Shown in pieces: positions 18,325 to 28,137 of a stretch of 64,000 nt of DNA (the first letter of the stretch is position 1; every line of letters starts with the position of its first letter). The stretch comes from Anaerolineae bacterium (GTDB lineage: Bacteria > Chloroflexota > Anaerolineae > Aggregatilineales > UBA3940), in NCBI GenBank assembly GCA_016926255.1, contig JAFGOY010000069.1, positions 1 to 64,000 on the forward strand, written 5' to 3'. Below the pieces are notes generated by a model. That model was not told the origin of the DNA. It saw nothing but the letters and a program-made list of their open reading frames with translations, and ran no database searches. A program made the translations under genes and the position numbers.

Positions 18325-20445
18325 ATGAGCGTTACCGACGAAATCAAGGCTCGTCTCGATATCGTAAACTTTATCAGTAATTACGTCGAATTGAAGAAAT
18401 CCGGGCGTAATTATAAAGCCCTGTGCCCATTCCATTCCGAAAAAACTCCCTCATTTGTCGTCTTCCCTGATTCCCAGCAGTGGCGATGCTTTGGCGCATG
18501 TGGTGAAGGCGGCGATATCTTTTCGTTCGTGATGAAGACGGAAGGCTGGGATTTCCCGGAGGCGCTGCGCTACCTGGCCGAGCAAGCGGGGGTCGAGATC
18601 AAACCGATCACACCACAGCAGGCCGATGAGCGCGAAGAATCCGAACGCCTGCAAGCACTTCTCCGGGAAGCCCTCGAATTTTATTACAGGCAGCTAACAG
18701 ATTCTCCGAATGCCGCCCATGCACGCGAGTATGTCGAGCAGCGTGGGTTAGGCACGGAAACGATCCATACTTTTGGTATTGGTTATGCACCGCATAGTTG
18801 GGATTCGACACTCAATACGTTGCTGGAGAAAGGCTATACCCGCCAGGATCTGGTCAATGTTGGACTGGTCATCGAAAAGGATGACGGTGGAATATATGAT
18901 CGCTTCCGCGACCGGTTGATGATCCCCATCCACGATATTCGAGGGAATGTTGCCGGGTTCGGGGCACGTGCTTTAACGAAAGACGCCAAGCCCAAATATA
19001 TCAACTCTCCGCAGAATGCTATCTTCGATAAGAGCAGGCTGCTATATGGGATGGCCTACGCCCGGCGCAGCATTCGGGAAAGTGAAACAGCCGTCATCGT
19101 CGAGGGTTATATGGATGTCCTCCAGGCGCACCAGGCTGGTTTTACCAATGTCGTCGCCGAGATGGGCACCGCATTGACCGAACCGCAGCTCCAAATCCTG
19201 GCGCGCTACGCCAAGCGCCTGATCCTTGCCCTCGACCCGGATACCGCCGGACAGATGGCGACCGACCGGGGACATGACGTGATCGCGCGGGTTTCGAAGG
19301 CCGCCGCCGATCAGGTCGAACAGGAGGGTGACTGGCAGCTTGACGCCGCCGAGCGTGAACATCGCGCTAAACTGAGCCTGGAATTCGATGCGAAGGGTAT
19401 GCTTCACTATGAAAGCCGCCTGGGTTTCGATATTCGGGTGATCACCCTGCCGGAAGGCCAGGACCCCGATGACCTGATCCGGGATGACGCCGAGGCGTGG
19501 CAATCGCTGGTTGAACAGGCCACCCCAATCGTCGATTATGTGATCGATAAGACGATTTCGGGGCAGGACCTCGATAATCCGAAAGTGAAAAGCAGTATTG
19601 CCCGGCAGATTGTGCCGTTGATCGAGGATGTCGCTGATCCGGTTGAGCGCAGCCACTACCAGCAGCGTTTAACCCGCCTGCTCAAAGTCCCGGAGAACAC
19701 GCTCTTCTCGAAGCCGCCCGCATCGTCAGGGGGCAGGCCGCGAAAGCGTCCAACCGGCGGGGCTTCTTCCATTGCCCCTGCTCCCCCGGTCGAGGGCCTG
19801 CTCTCCGGGAAAAGCTCGCCCACCCGGAACAGAGAGGCTTTCTGTCTTGCCGCGCTGATCCGCTATCCCCGGCTCGTGTACCAGGTCAACCGTGTTCTGA
19901 CCGAATATCTCGGTACGCCTGAACGTCGGGTCGAAGGAGGTCTGTCGACATCAATCTATCAACTGGCTGGAGGAACCATCACCGCTGGAGATTTTACCCT
20001 GCCGGAACACCAGAATATTCTGCGTGCCTGGCTGGAATCAATCGGCCAGGTCGAGGTCGATCCACTGCAATATCTTCAGGATGTGCTCGATCCGGTCTCT
20101 CTCGATATGGTCGACCGGTGGCAGAGCCAGCCGATATATGCGCTGCTCAGGGATGTCCGCCCGGATGAGAAGGATTTCTCGGAAGACAAGGTCTTCTCGG
20201 AAGTATGCCCCGCGCTGCTGACTCTTCGCGTCCGGCGGCTGGACGAGCATTACCAGGAATTGACTTTTCTAATGCAAGACCTGGATGATGGTGGAGACAG
20301 TTTTGCAATCGAACAGTTTCGCGATACGCTAGAAGTCCTGCTTACTGCTCGTCGACGTGTTCTGAAAGCGATTCAACGTTATGGCCCGACTTCCAAACAG
20401 CTTGAGGCTGGCGGAAACAATCGTTTACAGCTACATTCCTTGTGA
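18325..20445 (+). CDS. dnaG: DNA primase DnaG
   Basis: 706 aa, longer than the ~600 aa norm. The CHC2 zinc finger uses C34, H37, C55 and C59; the RNA-polymerase core includes FGARALTKDAKPKYINSP; the Toprim domain has the catalytic Glu in VIVEGYMDVLQAHQ (E260) and the metal pair in LALDPDTAG (D304, D306). It makes RNA primers at the replication fork. Around 40 extra residues (~325-368) sit within the Toprim domain before VITLPEGQDPDDL. The C-terminal helicase-interaction region is divergent. rpoD follows after 31 bp, reproducing the classical macromolecular-synthesis operon order. Confidence 0.96.
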   Translation: MSVTDEIKARLDIVNFISNYVELKKSGRNYKALCPFHSEKTPSFVVFPDSQQWRCFGACGEGGDIFSFVMKTEGWDFPEALRYLAEQAGVEIKPITPQQADEREESERLQALLREALEFYYRQLTDSPNAAHAREYVEQRGLGTETIHTFGIGYAPHSWDSTLNTLLEKGYTRQDLVNVGLVIEKDDGGIYDRFRDRLMIPIHDIRGNVAGFGARALTKDAKPKYINSPQNAIFDKSRLLYGMAYARRSIRESETAVIVEGYMDVLQAHQAGFTNVVAEMGTALTEPQLQILARYAKRLILALDPDTAGQMATDRGHDVIARVSKAAADQVEQEGDWQLDAAEREHRAKLSLEFDAKGMLHYESRLGFDIRVITLPEGQDPDDLIRDDAEAWQSLVEQATPIVDYVIDKTISGQDLDNPKVKSSIARQIVPLIEDVADPVERSHYQQRLTRLLKVPENTLFSKPPASSGGRPRKRPTGGASSIAPAPPVEGLLSGKSSPTRNREAFCLAALIRYPRLVYQVNRVLTEYLGTPERRVEGGLSTSIYQLAGGTITAGDFTLPEHQNILRAWLESIGQVEVDPLQYLQDVLDPVSLDMVDRWQSQPIYALLRDVRPDEKDFSEDKVFSEVCPALLTLRVRRLDEHYQELTFLMQDLDDGGDSFAIEQFRDTLEVLLTARRRVLKAIQRYGPTSKQLEAGGNNRLQLHSL

Positions 20446-20476
20446 CAGGCGTTAGCTTTCCAATAGGATTGCCATC

Positions 20477-22186
20477 ATGGACCAAAATGCACCCGTAGAA
20501 TGGCCGGCTGAAATTCAGGCCCTATTGAATAAAGCTGTGAAGGAAAAACGAATCCGCGAACAGGAGATCGTCGCGGTGCTCAACGATCCCGATGATGACA
20601 GCGCTTATCGTCTGTACGAAAAGCTTCAAGAATTGAATATCGAGGTCATCACCGATGAAGATGATGACGAAGAAGATACCCCGGAAGACTTGCTGCTTGA
20701 CGACGATGACACAGAAGATATTGATGATGTAGACGAAGTCGAACCGGAAGACGACGACCTGGACGATCTCGAAGATGACAGCGAAGAGATCGACCGGATG
20801 GGCCTGGCAGACCCTGAACTCTCCCACGATCCGGTGCGCATGTACCTGAAAGAAATTGGACAGGTACAACTGCTGGACTCAGATCAAGAAATCTGGTTGG
20901 CGGCTCAGATGCGTGCCTGCTTGAGGGTGAACCAACTGCGGGAAAAACTTTCCGGGCAGAACGAAGCTGTGAGTGTGTTCGATGTCTGGCGCGAACTGTA
21001 CGACGAGTTCGATCAGGCCTGGCAGGATGTTATACTGCTCTCCCAGAGTTTTGATATCGACCCGCCGGATTTCATCGCGCTGCTCCAGGAAGCCTCTCAT
21101 CTGCAAGATACGTGGTGGACACCCTCCGGCTCATATCTCCACAGCTATCTCGATCTCCGCGAATGGGGACGTGATGAAGAATGGACGCAGCTGGCGCGTC
21201 GGTTGTTTGTATCATTTGAGATCGTGTACCTTCTGCCATCAGCGTTACTGGTAAAGCTCGCCGATTTTTACCAGAACAAGCAAAAACTCCCACGAACGCG
21301 CCAGTTCCTGGGCTGGCTCGATGATGGTGGTGAATGGGTTCTGGCAGAAGCATTAAATGCGGCTGACAGACGTGCCCACGAAGCGAGCGAAGCGCTCACG
21401 CGGGCCAATCTGCGGCTGGTGGTAAGTGTCGCTAAAAAATACATGGGCCGGGGGATCAGTTTTCTCGACCTGATCCAGGAAGGCAATATCGGCCTGCTGC
21501 GTGCCGTCGAGAAATTTGACCATACAAAGGGATATAAATTCAGCACGTACGCCACCTGGTGGATTCGCCAGGCGATCAGCCGGGCGATTGCCGATCAATC
21601 GCGTACCATTCGCATCCCTGTTCATATGGTCGAGACGATCAACCGCCTGATGCGCGTTCAGCGCCGCCTGACGCAGGAGTTGGGGCGTGAACCGGCTGTA
21701 GAAGAGATCGCAATGGAGATGGATCTGCTGGACGATCCAGATGCACAGTTGATCCGGGAAACCTATAACCAGGGCGCTCGCCTTGACCCGACGCTTCAGC
21801 GAAAGCTCCGCCGGGCAACCGCCAAAGTGCGGCGTATTATGCGCATCTCCCAGGATCCGATGTCACTGGATATGCCGGTCGGTCAGGAAGATTCGAGTTT
21901 GCTGGGCGATTTCATCGAGGACGACAAACTCCCCGGCCCGGTCGAGAAAGCTGATCGTCAGCTGCTTAAAGAGCAGGTGAGAGAACTGCTGCGCAGCCTC
22001 AGCGACCGTGAGCGCGAGGTGCTCGAATTACGGTTTGGCCTCAAAGACGGGCAGGATCACACGCTGGAGGAGGTCGGGCGGCACTTTGGGGTGACCCGTG
22101 AGCGCATCCGCCAGATCGAGGCGAAGGCACTTCGCAAACTACGGCACCCAACCCGCAGTCGACAGCTTCGGGATTATCTCAGCTAA
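20477..22186 (+). CDS. rpoD: Primary sigma factor RpoD/SigA
   Basis: 569 aa. The N-terminus is followed by an extremely acidic stretch (~55-110, mostly Asp/Glu), then region 1.2 ([16 protein letters not shown]), a non-conserved insertion (~150-290), and regions 2.1-2.4 ([54 protein letters not shown]), region 3, and region 4 with helix-turn-helix ([20 protein letters not shown]). It directs RNA polymerase to housekeeping promoters of the TTGACA/TATAAT type seen across the window. It is the second gene of the dnaG operon. Confidence 0.97.
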   Translation: MDQNAPVEWPAEIQALLNKAVKEKRIREQEIVAVLNDPDDDSAYRLYEKLQELNIEVITDEDDDEEDTPEDLLLDDDDTEDIDDVDEVEPEDDDLDDLEDDSEEIDRMGLADPELSHDPVRMYLKEIGQVQLLDSDQEIWLAAQMRACLRVNQLREKLSGQNEAVSVFDVWRELYDEFDQAWQDVILLSQSFDIDPPDFIALLQEASHLQDTWWTPSGSYLHSYLDLREWGRDEEWTQLARRLFVSFEIVYLLPSALLVKLADFYQNKQKLPRTRQFLGWLDDGGEWVLAEALNAADRRAHEASEALTRANLRLVVSVAKKYMGRGISFLDLIQEGNIGLLRAVEKFDHTKGYKFSTYATWWIRQAISRAIADQSRTIRIPVHMVETINRLMRVQRRLTQELGREPAVEEIAMEMDLLDDPDAQLIRETYNQGARLDPTLQRKLRRATAKVRRIMRISQDPMSLDMPVGQEDSSLLGDFIEDDKLPGPVEKADRQLLKEQVRELLRSLSDREREVLELRFGLKDGQDHTLEEVGRHFGVTRERIRQIEAKALRKLRHPTRSRQLRDYLS

Positions 22187-22247
22187 AAACCTGTCCACAA
22201 ATTCGCTTTGCTCATTTCGGATAGGTACAGAAAACGATCATCCCTGG

Positions 22248-23240
22248 CTACAAATAGGGCATTTCGAGCAGCATAACATCTAATGCCAACCGAGTGTTGG
22301 CATTTTTATCTAATGCTTCGATGGTATGCCGGACGGCCCGCAGCGCCCGGCGAGCCTCTTCGGGTGTGACCTGGAACGATATAGCTTGCAGGTCTTCCCG
22401 CCGGTCGATATTTACTGGCATTACCGAGCTTCCCTCAACCAGCAGCAGTACATCCCTCCACCAGCTTTGCCAGGTTTCCAATACCAGTTGAAGCTCTGGG
22501 TGTCGGGCGATCTCTTCACTGTAGTTAAAGCGGCCTACACGCTTTTCGTTCAGCACGGCAAGTATTGCATTGACGATCTCCGCCCGCTCCTTCAACAATT
22601 CCGGGTTCTCTATCGCTGATATTGCCCAGCCGGGCCGCCCGCCCGACAGCGCGGCGAGCAGTGCGGCTTCATGTTCGTCAAGGCCGTGCCAGTGGCTCAA
22701 TGCTTCAGCTAATGTGTCGATTGATACCGGCCTCAGCGGGATGACCTGGCAGCGCGAGACAATGGTCGGAAGCAGGCTTTCCGATACATCACTGGTCAGC
22801 AGCAGGCGGGTCGAAGCCGGGGGCTCTTCGAGAGTCTTGAGCAGGGCGTCGGCGGCGTGATCAGTCGCAAGCTGCATGTCGGTTAAAATCGCCACCCGGA
22901 AGCGGGCTTCGTAGGGGCGCAATGCAAGCGATTGCTGCAATTCCCGGATCGATTCAATCTTGATCGACTTGCCCTCTGCCGAAACAACCTGAACGTCGGG
23001 GTGAATCCCCCGGCCAATCAGGTCACAGGCCCGGCATTTCCCACACGGTACGCCGTTGCTGCCGGGATCGGTGCAGTTCATTGCCTGGGCAAAGCGGACC
23101 GCCAGTGTCGATTTGCCGATTTGACTCGGCCCGGTGAACAGGTAAGCATGGCTTGCCCGTTCGCTGACGAGGCGGCTTGCCAGCAGTTCAACGGCCCACT
23201 CATGACCGATCATTCCCCAGTTGTCGTCGTAAGTGCTCAT
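22248..23240 (-). CDS. holB: DNA polymerase III delta' subunit (HolB)
   Basis: 330 aa. The clamp-loader AAA+ fold is seen in SHAYLFTGPSQIGKSTLA (P-loop), the zinc-binding CGKCRACDL, and TLEEPPASTRLLLTSD followed by SRCQVIPLRP (the sensor region with the SRC motif of clamp loaders). It is part of the clamp loader that places the beta clamp on DNA; holA encoding delta is 1.7 kb away. Unlike typical delta', the P-loop looks intact. TACAAT (23248-23253) ends 7 nt before the ATG and no Shine-Dalgarno is present, so the transcript is probably leaderless. It converges on rpoD. Confidence 0.9.
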   Translation of the reverse strand: MSTYDDNWGMIGHEWAVELLASRLVSERASHAYLFTGPSQIGKSTLAVRFAQAMNCTDPGSNGVPCGKCRACDLIGRGIHPDVQVVSAEGKSIKIESIRELQQSLALRPYEARFRVAILTDMQLATDHAADALLKTLEEPPASTRLLLTSDVSESLLPTIVSRCQVIPLRPVSIDTLAEALSHWHGLDEHEAALLAALSGGRPGWAISAIENPELLKERAEIVNAILAVLNEKRVGRFNYSEEIARHPELQLVLETWQSWWRDVLLLVEGSSVMPVNIDRREDLQAISFQVTPEEARRALRAVRHTIEALDKNANTRLALDVMLLEMPYL

Positions 23241-23386
23241 GGGGCGTATTGTAGCACAGGCCTTTTACCCTCCACCATTCGACCTCGCGGCGGTGTGGCA
23301 TCGACTTGGTAAGGCGTGATACAATCGTGCCCGTCGATTTAGCCAGCCTCAATTTGCACCTTCTATGCGAGACGACTGGGAAACCT

Positions 23387-24163
23387 ATGTTACGTGCCGT
23401 AATCTTTGATATGGACGACACACTGGTCGATTGGAGTCAATTCAACTCTGATTGGAAAACCATGCGGCGCAAACATCTTGGCCCGATTCATAAACATTTT
23501 TCTGACAAGGGCTACCCGATGCCTGGCCTCGACCATATCGTTGATCTGTTTAACGAGTTCAATAACAAAGCCTGGGAAAGCGCGCAGCCTCCCGATTGGA
23601 AAGCCCCACGCCAGGCTGATGTGCTGCTCAAACTGCTGCAAGTTCTTCATCTTGAAAATGAGGATGTCGATCTGCGCCATTTGCAAGACCTGTTTGCCTG
23701 GGAAGCAGCGCCTGGCGTGGCACCCTTCCCCGACGCGGTCGACGCGTTGAAGACGATCCGGGCAGCCGGTATTCGCACCGGGCTGGTGACCAATGCCTCT
23801 TCCCCGATGTGGATGCGCGACCGGGAACTGAAAGACTACGGCCTGATCGACCATCTTGAAGTGCGCCTGACAGCGGGCGATGTCGGACATGTCAAGCCGC
23901 ACCCGCGTGTGTTCCAGGCGGCGCTTGACCTGCTTGAAGTCAAACCAGACGAGGCGGTCTATGTCGGCGACCGTTTGCACGAAGACGTGCTCGGTGCCCA
24001 GAATGTAAAGATGCGTGCGGTATGGGTTCGCCGTGACAGCCGTATGTGGGCCGATGTCGATGTGGTGGAAGAGGAGCAGAAAGATATCAAGCCGGATGCA
24101 ACCATCAACTCTTTGAGTGATCTGCTCCCGGCGCTTGACAGATTGTTTCCTGAATGGCGGTGA
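23387..24163 (+). CDS. HAD-superfamily hydrolase, copy 1
   Basis: 258 aa from the ATG at 23387, where the family motif I begins (AVIFDMDDTLVDW); an upstream in-frame TTG at 23306 would add 27 residues without similarity. Motif II is GLVTNAS, motif III lysine is in GHVKPHPRVF, and motif IV is YVGDRLHEDVLGA. A C1-type helical cap lies between motifs I and II. It is a predicted phosphatase acting on a small phosphorylated molecule; the substrate is unknown. It is the first gene of a three-gene operon; the next gene starts 4 bp after its stop. Confidence 0.88.
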   Translation: MLRAVIFDMDDTLVDWSQFNSDWKTMRRKHLGPIHKHFSDKGYPMPGLDHIVDLFNEFNNKAWESAQPPDWKAPRQADVLLKLLQVLHLENEDVDLRHLQDLFAWEAAPGVAPFPDAVDALKTIRAAGIRTGLVTNASSPMWMRDRELKDYGLIDHLEVRLTAGDVGHVKPHPRVFQAALDLLEVKPDEAVYVGDRLHEDVLGAQNVKMRAVWVRRDSRMWADVDVVEEEQKDIKPDATINSLSDLLPALDRLFPEWR

Positions 24164-24167
24164 ATGG

Positions 24168-24926
24168 ATGACGATCAAAGCAGTAGTCTTTGACCTGGGC
24201 GGCACGCTCCTGCACTATCACGATGACAAGAACGGAAACCCGCGCACCCCTTTCCGGCGTATCACGATGGCGGGAATCCGATCGGTGGTCATGCATCTGA
24301 TCAACAATGGGATCAGCCTGCCGCCTATCGAGGAGATCGGGGCGACCGTCGACCGGCATATCCACCAATCCTATCAGGCTGATCTTGAGGAACTGCGCGG
24401 CAGCAGCATCGAGGTTCCGATCCGCGCAGCCCTGGCCGAGTTGGGCGCGGATATCGAGGATCAACATTGGGCAGAGCTTCGCCCGAAGTTTTACGAGTCG
24501 ATTGACGGGATTGTCTTTCCCCGTTCCGGGCTGCACGAAACGCTTGAGGTGCTGCGTGAGGTCGGATATCTGATCGGGCTGGTTTCCAATACGTACTGGG
24601 CAGGCGATCTCCACGACCGTCACCTGAAAGAACAGGGTATTTTTGATTATTTCCCTGTGCGGATTTACTCCTGCGACAGTCCCTTTATGAAACCTCACCC
24701 CGGCATATTCAATCTGGCGCTCGACGAATTGGAAGTCGCTCCCGAAGAGGCTGCCTATGTCGGCGACCGGCCTGACATAGATGTCGCTGGGGCGCAGGCT
24801 GCCGGAATGTACGGTATCCTGATCGACTCTCCCTACCGGACCGAAGAGTTGGGGGAGATTCAGCCCGACGCGATCATCGCAGAGCTTCCTGATCTGCCTG
24901 CCGCGCTGATCGGACTGGAAGGGTAG
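24168..24926 (+). CDS. HAD-superfamily hydrolase, copy 2
   Basis: 252 aa from the ATG at 24168, placing motif I (VVFDLGGTLLHYHDD) at the N-terminus. It is a diverged paralogue of the preceding gene. Motif I is DxGGT rather than DxDGT/DxDDT, so the second aspartate that acts as general acid is replaced by glycine; motifs II (GLVSNTYW), III (MKPHPGIF) and IV (YVGDRPDIDVAGA) are intact. Such DxG variants occur in the family, but activity may differ from copy 1. It is followed 6 bp later by holA. Confidence 0.87.
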   Translation: MTIKAVVFDLGGTLLHYHDDKNGNPRTPFRRITMAGIRSVVMHLINNGISLPPIEEIGATVDRHIHQSYQADLEELRGSSIEVPIRAALAELGADIEDQHWAELRPKFYESIDGIVFPRSGLHETLEVLREVGYLIGLVSNTYWAGDLHDRHLKEQGIFDYFPVRIYSCDSPFMKPHPGIFNLALDELEVAPEEAAYVGDRPDIDVAGAQAAGMYGILIDSPYRTEELGEIQPDAIIAELPDLPAALIGLEG

Positions 24927-24932
24927 TCCTTG

Positions 24933-25964
24933 ATGAGCAGCCCGCAGCCGGTTGTCTATGTTTATTATGGCTGGGATGAACCCACGTTGAAGAATCAACT
25001 CGATGCTTTTTGCACCGGGTTGGGCGATCCTTCCACTGCCGACCTGAATACATCACGGCTGGACGGTTCGACAATCCAGACTGGCGATATCGACGCAGCA
25101 GCCGGGACGCTGCCGTTTCTATCCGAGTTTCGACTGGTGCTGATCGACAACCTGACCGATTCGGCCAACGGGCGCGGCATCATCGAGAAACTGCCAGAGA
25201 CAATCGCCGCGCTCCCGGAGTGGGCACGGGTGGTGTTTGTCGAAACCGGCCTGGAAGGAACTCTGCAGCGGGGTAAACCGGGCGAATCTTCAAGGATGGC
25301 CTCGCGCCGCCCGGCACTGAAGAAACTCGTCGATCTGGTCGAATCCGAGCCGCGCGGGCTGGTCAGGGCGTTCGAATTTCCTTCTGATACCCGCAAATGG
25401 ATCATCGACCGGGCCGGAACCTATCAGGCCCAGATCGAACCGCAGGCGGCGAGTGTCCTGGCCGCCCGGATCAACGAAGACCTCCGACTGGCGGATGTCG
25501 AACTGGCAAAACTGGCGACCTACACCAACGGCGAACGCCCGATCAGCGCTGCCGATGTCGAACTGCTGACTCCCTACACACCCGAAGCGGGTATCTTCGA
25601 TATGGTTGATGCGCTGGGGCAGCGCAACGGACAGCTTGCACTACGGCTGCTCAAACAACTTCTCAGTGACAACAATCCCCCGTTGATGGTGTTTGGAATG
25701 ATTATTCGACAGTACCGGCTGCTGCTTCAAATGCGCGAGATGCTGGACGGCGGCCAGAGTGCAGCATCAGCCGGGAAAGCGGTCGGGATCAGGTATGACG
25801 GGATCGCCAAAAAACTTGCTCGCCAGGCGCAGGGATATTCACTGGAAACCTACGAGCAGATTTATCATTATTTACTTAAAACCGATCTGGAAATCAAAAC
25901 CGGAGTCACCGAACCCGAACTGGCTCTCGAGGCTTTAGTGGCGCGTCTGGCAGGCAGTGATTGA
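24933..25964 (+). CDS. holA: DNA polymerase III delta subunit (HolA)
   Basis: 343 aa from the ATG at 24933. The order VYVYYGWDEPTLKNQ (N-terminal AAA-like strand), AAAGTLPFLSEFRLVLIDN, the middle domain and the C-terminal helical segment LLKTDLEIKTGVTEPELALE is characteristic of HolA. It is the clamp-loader wrench that opens the sliding clamp. The signature KTDLEIKTG near the end is diagnostic of the family. It is third in the HAD-HAD-holA cluster; a hairpin at 25975-26004 follows the stop. Confidence 0.92.
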   Translation: MSSPQPVVYVYYGWDEPTLKNQLDAFCTGLGDPSTADLNTSRLDGSTIQTGDIDAAAGTLPFLSEFRLVLIDNLTDSANGRGIIEKLPETIAALPEWARVVFVETGLEGTLQRGKPGESSRMASRRPALKKLVDLVESEPRGLVRAFEFPSDTRKWIIDRAGTYQAQIEPQAASVLAARINEDLRLADVELAKLATYTNGERPISAADVELLTPYTPEAGIFDMVDALGQRNGQLALRLLKQLLSDNNPPLMVFGMIIRQYRLLLQMREMLDGGQSAASAGKAVGIRYDGIAKKLARQAQGYSLETYEQIYHYLLKTDLEIKTGVTEPELALEALVARLAGSD

Positions 25965-25974
25965 GAGACACAAT

Positions 25975-26004
25975 GAGAGCCGGGAATGCCGAACCCCGGC
26001 TCTC
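25975..26004 (+). terminator. Hairpin after holA
   Basis: A perfect 10-bp GC-rich stem (25975-25984 with 25995-26004) with a 10-nt loop starts 11 bp after the holA stop. No T-run follows, so it may be a weak or Rho-assisted terminator or an mRNA-stabilising hairpin. Confidence 0.55.
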
Positions 26005-26120
26005 GCTTAGAAAAAGGAGGAGAAGAAGAGATTGTCGCCCTTTGATCTTAGGATACAGGAACTCGGTGCTCCTGCCTTGCCGGGTCTGTGCCGTTTACCC
26101 TACGGCTGTCCTACGCCCCA

Positions 26121-26149
26121 TTAGCAGCATCCTGCAACAGGAGTATCAT
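26121..26149 (+). promoter_or_regulatory. Possible asnB promoter
   Basis: TTAGCA (26121-26126), 17-bp spacer, TATCAT (26144-26149), 36 bp before the asnB start. The boxes are imperfect. Confidence 0.35.
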
Positions 26150-26185
26150 TACCCGTAGTTTTGAGGATAAAAGGTACGGGGAAAT

Positions 26186-28132
26186 ATGTGCGGTATTGCC
26201 GGTATAGTCAGTCTCTCTAACAGTAAGCCAGTCGATGAAAAACTGGTCTGGCGCATGGCCGATGTGATCGCCCATCGCGGGCCGGATGACGTGGGTGTAT
26301 ACGTCTCGCCCGATGGTCGGGCCGGGCTGAGCAACCGGCGGCTCTCGATCATCGATCTCTCCCCGGCGGGCCACCAGCCGATGCCCGATGCCTCTGGGCG
26401 ATACTGGATTGCCTACAACGGCGAGGTCTACAACTACGAAACCTATCGCCGCAAAATGCTCGGCAGAGGAATCGAGTTTCGCGGGCACAGCGATACCGAG
26501 GTGATCGTCAACCTGTTCGGGGAGGAAGGCCCGCAGGCGCTCGACAAACTGCGGGGAATGTTCGGGCTGGCGATCTGGGATACGGAAAAGAAGGAACTTT
26601 TCATCGCCCGCGACCGGATCGGCATCAAGCCGCTGTACTACACATTTGTCGGTGGGCAGTTCATCTTCGCCTCGGAGATCAAAGCTATCCTCCAGCACCC
26701 TGATGTCCGCCGGGCGGTCGACGAGGAGGCGCTGTACCACTTCCTCTCATTCCTCACCTCACCCGCACCCCGCACGCTGTTCAAGGGCATCTACAAGCTA
26801 CCACCGGGCCATTATGCAACGCTGAACCTGGACGGCGATCTCAAGGTGACGGAATACTGGGATGTTTTCGATTCGGCCCAGGTTCACCCCCATTGGAGCG
26901 CCGAAGATTACCAGCAGGCGATACTGGCCGGACTGCGCGAGTCGATCCGCTACCGGATGGTCAGTGACGTGCCATTTGGCGTTTTCCTGAGCGGGGGGAT
27001 CGATTCGAGCACCAACGTTGCCCTGATGGACGAACTGATGGATCGCCCGGTGCAGACTTTCAGCATCGGCTATGCCGGGCAGGAGCAGTACAACGAATTC
27101 AAGTACGCCCGGCAGGTCGCCGAACACTTCAAGGCCGATCATCACGAAGTGTTGATGAGCGAGGACAACCTGGTCAACTTCCTTCCCGCGCTGGTTTATC
27201 ACCAGGACGAACCCATTGCCGACCCGGTCTGCGTGCCGATCTATTATGTCTCCAAGCTGGCCCGTGATTCGGGCACCATCGTGATCCAGGTCGGCGAGGG
27301 GGCGGACGAGTTGTTCGTCGGTTACACGCACTGGCTCGACGTGCTGCGGCTTCATCGCGGGGCGTGGAAAGCCTTCCGCCGGATGCCCGCGCCAATGCAG
27401 CGCCTCGCGCTGGCCGCTGCGCCGATCAGCCGCGACTCGATTCGCTACGAGTTCGTCCGCCGGGCAACGGCTGGCGAGCAGCTTTTCTGGGGCGGCGCGG
27501 AAGCCTTCGGTGAGGCAGGCAAGAACCGCCTGATCAGCCCCGCGCTGCGCGGTCGGCTGGGCGATCTCTCGTCGTGGGACGTGATCCACCCCTACCGGGC
27601 AAAGTTCGAGGATCGCACTGCCGGGCTGGGCGGCTGCGGCGATTATGCCAACTGGATGGCCTACCTAGACCTGCGGCTACGGCTCCCGGAACTGCTGCTG
27701 ATGCGCGTCGACAAGATGTCGATGGCGACGAGCATCGAGGCGCGGGTACCCTACCTCGACCATGAATTTGTCGGCATGGCGATGAGCATCCCTGAAAAAG
27801 TCAAACTCAACGGCTATTCGAAGACCAAGTACCTGTTCAAGGAGACGGTACGCGGCCTGATTCCCGATCAGATCATCGACCGGCCCAAGCAGGGATTCGC
27901 CGTCCCGGTCGATGAGTGGCTGCAAACCCGCCTGGGCAGTGTGATGAATCGCAAACTGACCGATTTCGTCGCCCGGACAGACTATTTCGACCCAAAAGCC
28001 ATCGAGAAGATGATTGCCCGCAACGATTACCTGACCTGGTATCTGCTCAATTTCGCTCTGTGGCACGAATTGTGGATCGAAGGGGCGGGGGCGTCTGAGG
28101 TGCCCTCGCTCGAAGCGCTGGGGCTGGTGTAA
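26186..28132 (+). CDS. asnB: Asparagine synthase, glutamine-hydrolysing (AsnB)
   Basis: 648 aa. It starts MCGIAGIVS with the class II amidotransferase nucleophile Cys2; YNGEVYNYETYRRKM and FRGHSDTEVI complete the glutaminase domain (~1-200). The synthetase domain has the ATP-binding GVFLSGGIDSSTNVAL and MRVDKMSMATSIEARVPYLD. It converts aspartate, glutamine and ATP to asparagine, or amidates a related substrate in envelope glycan synthesis; the 648-aa form is common in polysaccharide loci. The TolB-like gene follows 5 bp later. Confidence 0.93.
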   Translation: MCGIAGIVSLSNSKPVDEKLVWRMADVIAHRGPDDVGVYVSPDGRAGLSNRRLSIIDLSPAGHQPMPDASGRYWIAYNGEVYNYETYRRKMLGRGIEFRGHSDTEVIVNLFGEEGPQALDKLRGMFGLAIWDTEKKELFIARDRIGIKPLYYTFVGGQFIFASEIKAILQHPDVRRAVDEEALYHFLSFLTSPAPRTLFKGIYKLPPGHYATLNLDGDLKVTEYWDVFDSAQVHPHWSAEDYQQAILAGLRESIRYRMVSDVPFGVFLSGGIDSSTNVALMDELMDRPVQTFSIGYAGQEQYNEFKYARQVAEHFKADHHEVLMSEDNLVNFLPALVYHQDEPIADPVCVPIYYVSKLARDSGTIVIQVGEGADELFVGYTHWLDVLRLHRGAWKAFRRMPAPMQRLALAAAPISRDSIRYEFVRRATAGEQLFWGGAEAFGEAGKNRLISPALRGRLGDLSSWDVIHPYRAKFEDRTAGLGGCGDYANWMAYLDLRLRLPELLLMRVDKMSMATSIEARVPYLDHEFVGMAMSIPEKVKLNGYSKTKYLFKETVRGLIPDQIIDRPKQGFAVPVDEWLQTRLGSVMNRKLTDFVARTDYFDPKAIEKMIARNDYLTWYLLNFALWHELWIEGAGASEVPSLEALGLV

Positions 28133-28137
28133 GTCGC

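Noticed and set aside
23306-23386. Longer N-terminus of HAD copy 1 from the TTG at 23306
   Set aside because: The extension lies over the promoter region shared with holB and encodes no family sequence before motif I.
25961-26158. Short open frame after holA, and a 26-codon frame from TTG 26032 behind an AAGGAGG
   Set aside because: Basic, low-complexity or atypical translations, overlapping a hairpin; the AAGGAGG spacing of 11 nt to a TTG is poor and no conservation can be shown.
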